The notes under the pieces: model-generated
Told to the model about the DNA's origin: nothing
The model's input: the letters and a program-made list of their open reading frames with translations, nothing else
Database searches by the model: none
Origin: Methanomassiliicoccales archaeon
GTDB lineage: Archaea; Thermoplasmatota; Thermoplasmata; Methanomassiliicoccales; UBA472
Assembly (NCBI GenBank): GCA_025457905.1
Contig: JALOTM010000094.1
Coordinates: 1 to 5,320 of the forward strand
DNA: 5,320 bases
Direction: 5' to 3'
Program-made: the position numbers and the translations under genes
Shown: positions 4,035-5,320 of the stretch, one piece after another
Layout: every line of letters begins with the position of its first letter
Position numbering within the stretch: the first letter of the stretch is position 1

Positions 4035-5320
4035 GTGGACCTAGAGGCATTTCTGACAGCGGCGCTCATCGCCCTATTGGGAGCATTGCTGGGGTCGGCC
4101 GCGGCCCTGGTGCCAGGGATGCACATCAACACCCTCTCCCTAGTGCTGCTCTCCCTCTATCCCGCCGTCAGCCAGGCGCTCTCCTGGATGGGGGAGGTCC
4201 TGAGCGCATCGCTCCCCGCCCCCATCCTGTTCGCCGTGATCCTGGTGGCCGCGGCCACCGCCGGCTCCTTCGTGGACTTCCTCCCCTCGGCCTTCCTGGG
4301 CCTGCCGGACGGGGACACCTCGCACAGCATGCTGCCCGCGCACCGCCTACTCCTCCAGGGCAAGGGGCTGGACGCCGTCCGCTGCTCCGCCCTGGGCAGC
4401 CTCCTCGGCGCGCTCCTGGCCTTGCTCGCGGTCATCCCGCTGCAGCTGCTCATGCGCCCCTCCCTCCCCACCGCCGATCTCCTCTCGGCGGCCCTGCCCT
4501 TCGTCCTTCTCGGGGCAGTGGCCGTCCTGGTCCTGAGCGAGGGCGGGGGGAGGGAGACCCGCGCCGTCCTGGTAGTGAGGCCAGGAGGCGTCCACCTGGC
4601 CGCTCTGGTCGATGTGCGCTACCCCGTGCCGGTACAGGGGGCCCCCGGGAGCCTCACCGGCAGGGCCGGGCGCCGGGGGCTGCGGCGCTCCATCCTCCTC
4701 ACCCCCCACGGCCCCTTCGCGGTGAGGCACCCCCGCCCCCTTCCCTCCGGCCATCTGCTCCTGGAGGGGGCCTGGGCCATCGAGAGGGACCTGGCCCGCG
4801 GCAGGCTCTGCGCCCTCTGCCTCCTGCTGCTCTCCGGGACGCTGGGCCTGGTGGTCATGAACGCCCGCCCTCCTTTAGCGGACATCTTCAACGGCCTGGG
4901 CCAGAGCCTGCTCTTCCCCCTGCTCACCGGGCTCTTCGCCCTCCCCGCCCTGCTGGGCGCCCTCGCGTCCGGCCCCGTGCCCGCCCAGGACCCCGCCTCG
5001 CCCGCGCCCGTCGGCATCGGCCCGGCGGCCCGCGGGGCCCTGGCCGGCTTCCTGGCCGGCTGGCTGCCGGGGATCACCTCCACCATCGGTGCCACCATGG
5101 GCGCGCTCCTGTCCCCGGAGCCGAGGGACCGGGAGCAGGGCGCCAAGGACTACCTGCTCATGCTGGCCTCGGTGGGGACCTCGGCCACGGTGTTCAGCGT
5201 GCTGGCGCTGTGCATCGAGGGCAAGGGGCGCACCGGGGCCATGCTCGCGCTCGCCCAGGTGCTGGGCGAGGAGGGCCTGGCCAGCCTCTCCCGCTTCCCC
5301 GGCCCGGAGCTGTCCTGCCT
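4035..5320 (+). CDS. TctA-like (DUF112, archaeal COG1784-type) polytopic membrane transporter, 3' end outside window
   Basis: The frame is open for 428 codons and runs off the window. The protein is very hydrophobic, with membrane segments near residues 5-27, 32-50, 62-80, 112-138, 150-168, 257-275, 290-311, 331-350 and 376-393. Recognition rests on ALVPGMHINTLSLVL (24-38), close to the PG-x-H-x-N-T motif I associate with archaeal DUF112 proteins, and on ATAGSFVDFLPSAFLGLPDGD (about 74-94) followed by MLPAHRLLLQGKGLDAV (99-115), typical of the TctA permease fold. A second PG motif, AGWLPGITSTIGATMG (341-356), marks the second half-repeat. Residues about 170-256 form a soluble, strand-rich, arginine- and glycine-rich insert between the halves. 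The start is GTG at 4035; the in-frame TTG at 3975 would overlap the promoter region. Bacterial TctA works with TctB and a binding protein TctC for tricarboxylate uptake, but neither is visible here. The substrate is therefore unknown. Confidence 0.82.
   Translation, partial: MDLEAFLTAALIALLGALLGSAAALVPGMHINTLSLVLLSLYPAVSQALSWMGEVLSASLPAPILFAVILVAAATAGSFVDFLPSAFLGLPDGDTSHSMLPAHRLLLQGKGLDAVRCSALGSLLGALLALLAVIPLQLLMRPSLPTADLLSAALPFVLLGAVAVLVLSEGGGRETRAVLVVRPGGVHLAALVDVRYPVPVQGAPGSLTGRAGRRGLRRSILLTPHGPFAVRHPRPLPSGHLLLEGAWAIERDLARGRLCALCLLLLSGTLGLVVMNARPPLADIFNGLGQSLLFPLLTGLFALPALLGALASGPVPAQDPASPAPVGIGPAARGALAGFLAGWLPGITSTIGATMGALLSPEPRDREQGAKDYLLMLASVGTSATVFSVLALCIEGKGRTGAMLALAQVLGEEGLASLSRFPGPELSC

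Noticed and set aside
3944..4132. An N-terminal extension of the ABC ATPase
   Set aside because: These 63 codons do not resemble the family, overlap the divergent gene and would read through the TATA box at 3967-3973.
4140..5146. Several minus-strand open frames opposite the TctA-like gene
   Set aside because: The plus-strand frame is continuous for 428 codons with membrane segments and family motifs; the minus-strand frames are fragmented and compositionally biased.

Overview
This GC-rich window most likely comes from an archaeon. The evidence is an archaeal-subfamily hypoxanthine/guanine phosphoribosyltransferase, a membrane protein that looks like the archaeal branch of the TctA (DUF112) family, and AT-rich TATA-like boxes placed so that transcripts would begin at or next to the start codon. 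A high-GC euryarchaeon, for example a Thermoplasmatota/Methanomassiliicoccales-type lineage, would fit, but that placement is a low-confidence inference. No RNA gene, insertion sequence or CRISPR array is visible.

Layout. Left third, + strand: the 3' half of an adenine deaminase gene (to 911), a COG2236-type phosphoribosyltransferase (995-1657) and an archaeal Hpt/HGPRTase (1700-2257). Together these form a purine-salvage block: adenine is deaminated to hypoxanthine, and phosphoribosyltransferases convert the free 6-oxopurines to nucleotides. Middle third, - strand: a two-gene ABC-2 exporter operon, with the ATPase first (3943 down to 3032) and the permease second (3029 down to 2250). It resembles NodI/NodJ and DrrA/DrrB, and its substrate cannot be told from sequence. 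The permease ends tail-to-tail with hpt, the two coding regions overlapping by 8 bp. Right third, + strand: a divergently transcribed polytopic membrane protein of the TctA type begins at a GTG at 4035 and runs open off the window end.

Control signals. Two genes that seem to start their own transcripts, hpt and the ABC ATPase, each carry TTATTA exactly 23 nt upstream of the start codon and show no Shine-Dalgarno sequence. The TctA-like gene has a weaker TTAA-containing box at similar spacing. Two genes that lie downstream of others, the first phosphoribosyltransferase and the ABC permease, instead have GAGG-type ribosome-binding sites 6-7 nt before the start. This suggests leaderless translation for first genes and SD-led translation for internal genes.

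The window is mostly recognisable housekeeping and transport content. I see no clear novel defence or mobile system. The most interesting points are the promoter geometry, a soluble insert in the TctA-like protein, and a winged-helix-like tail on the first phosphoribosyltransferase.
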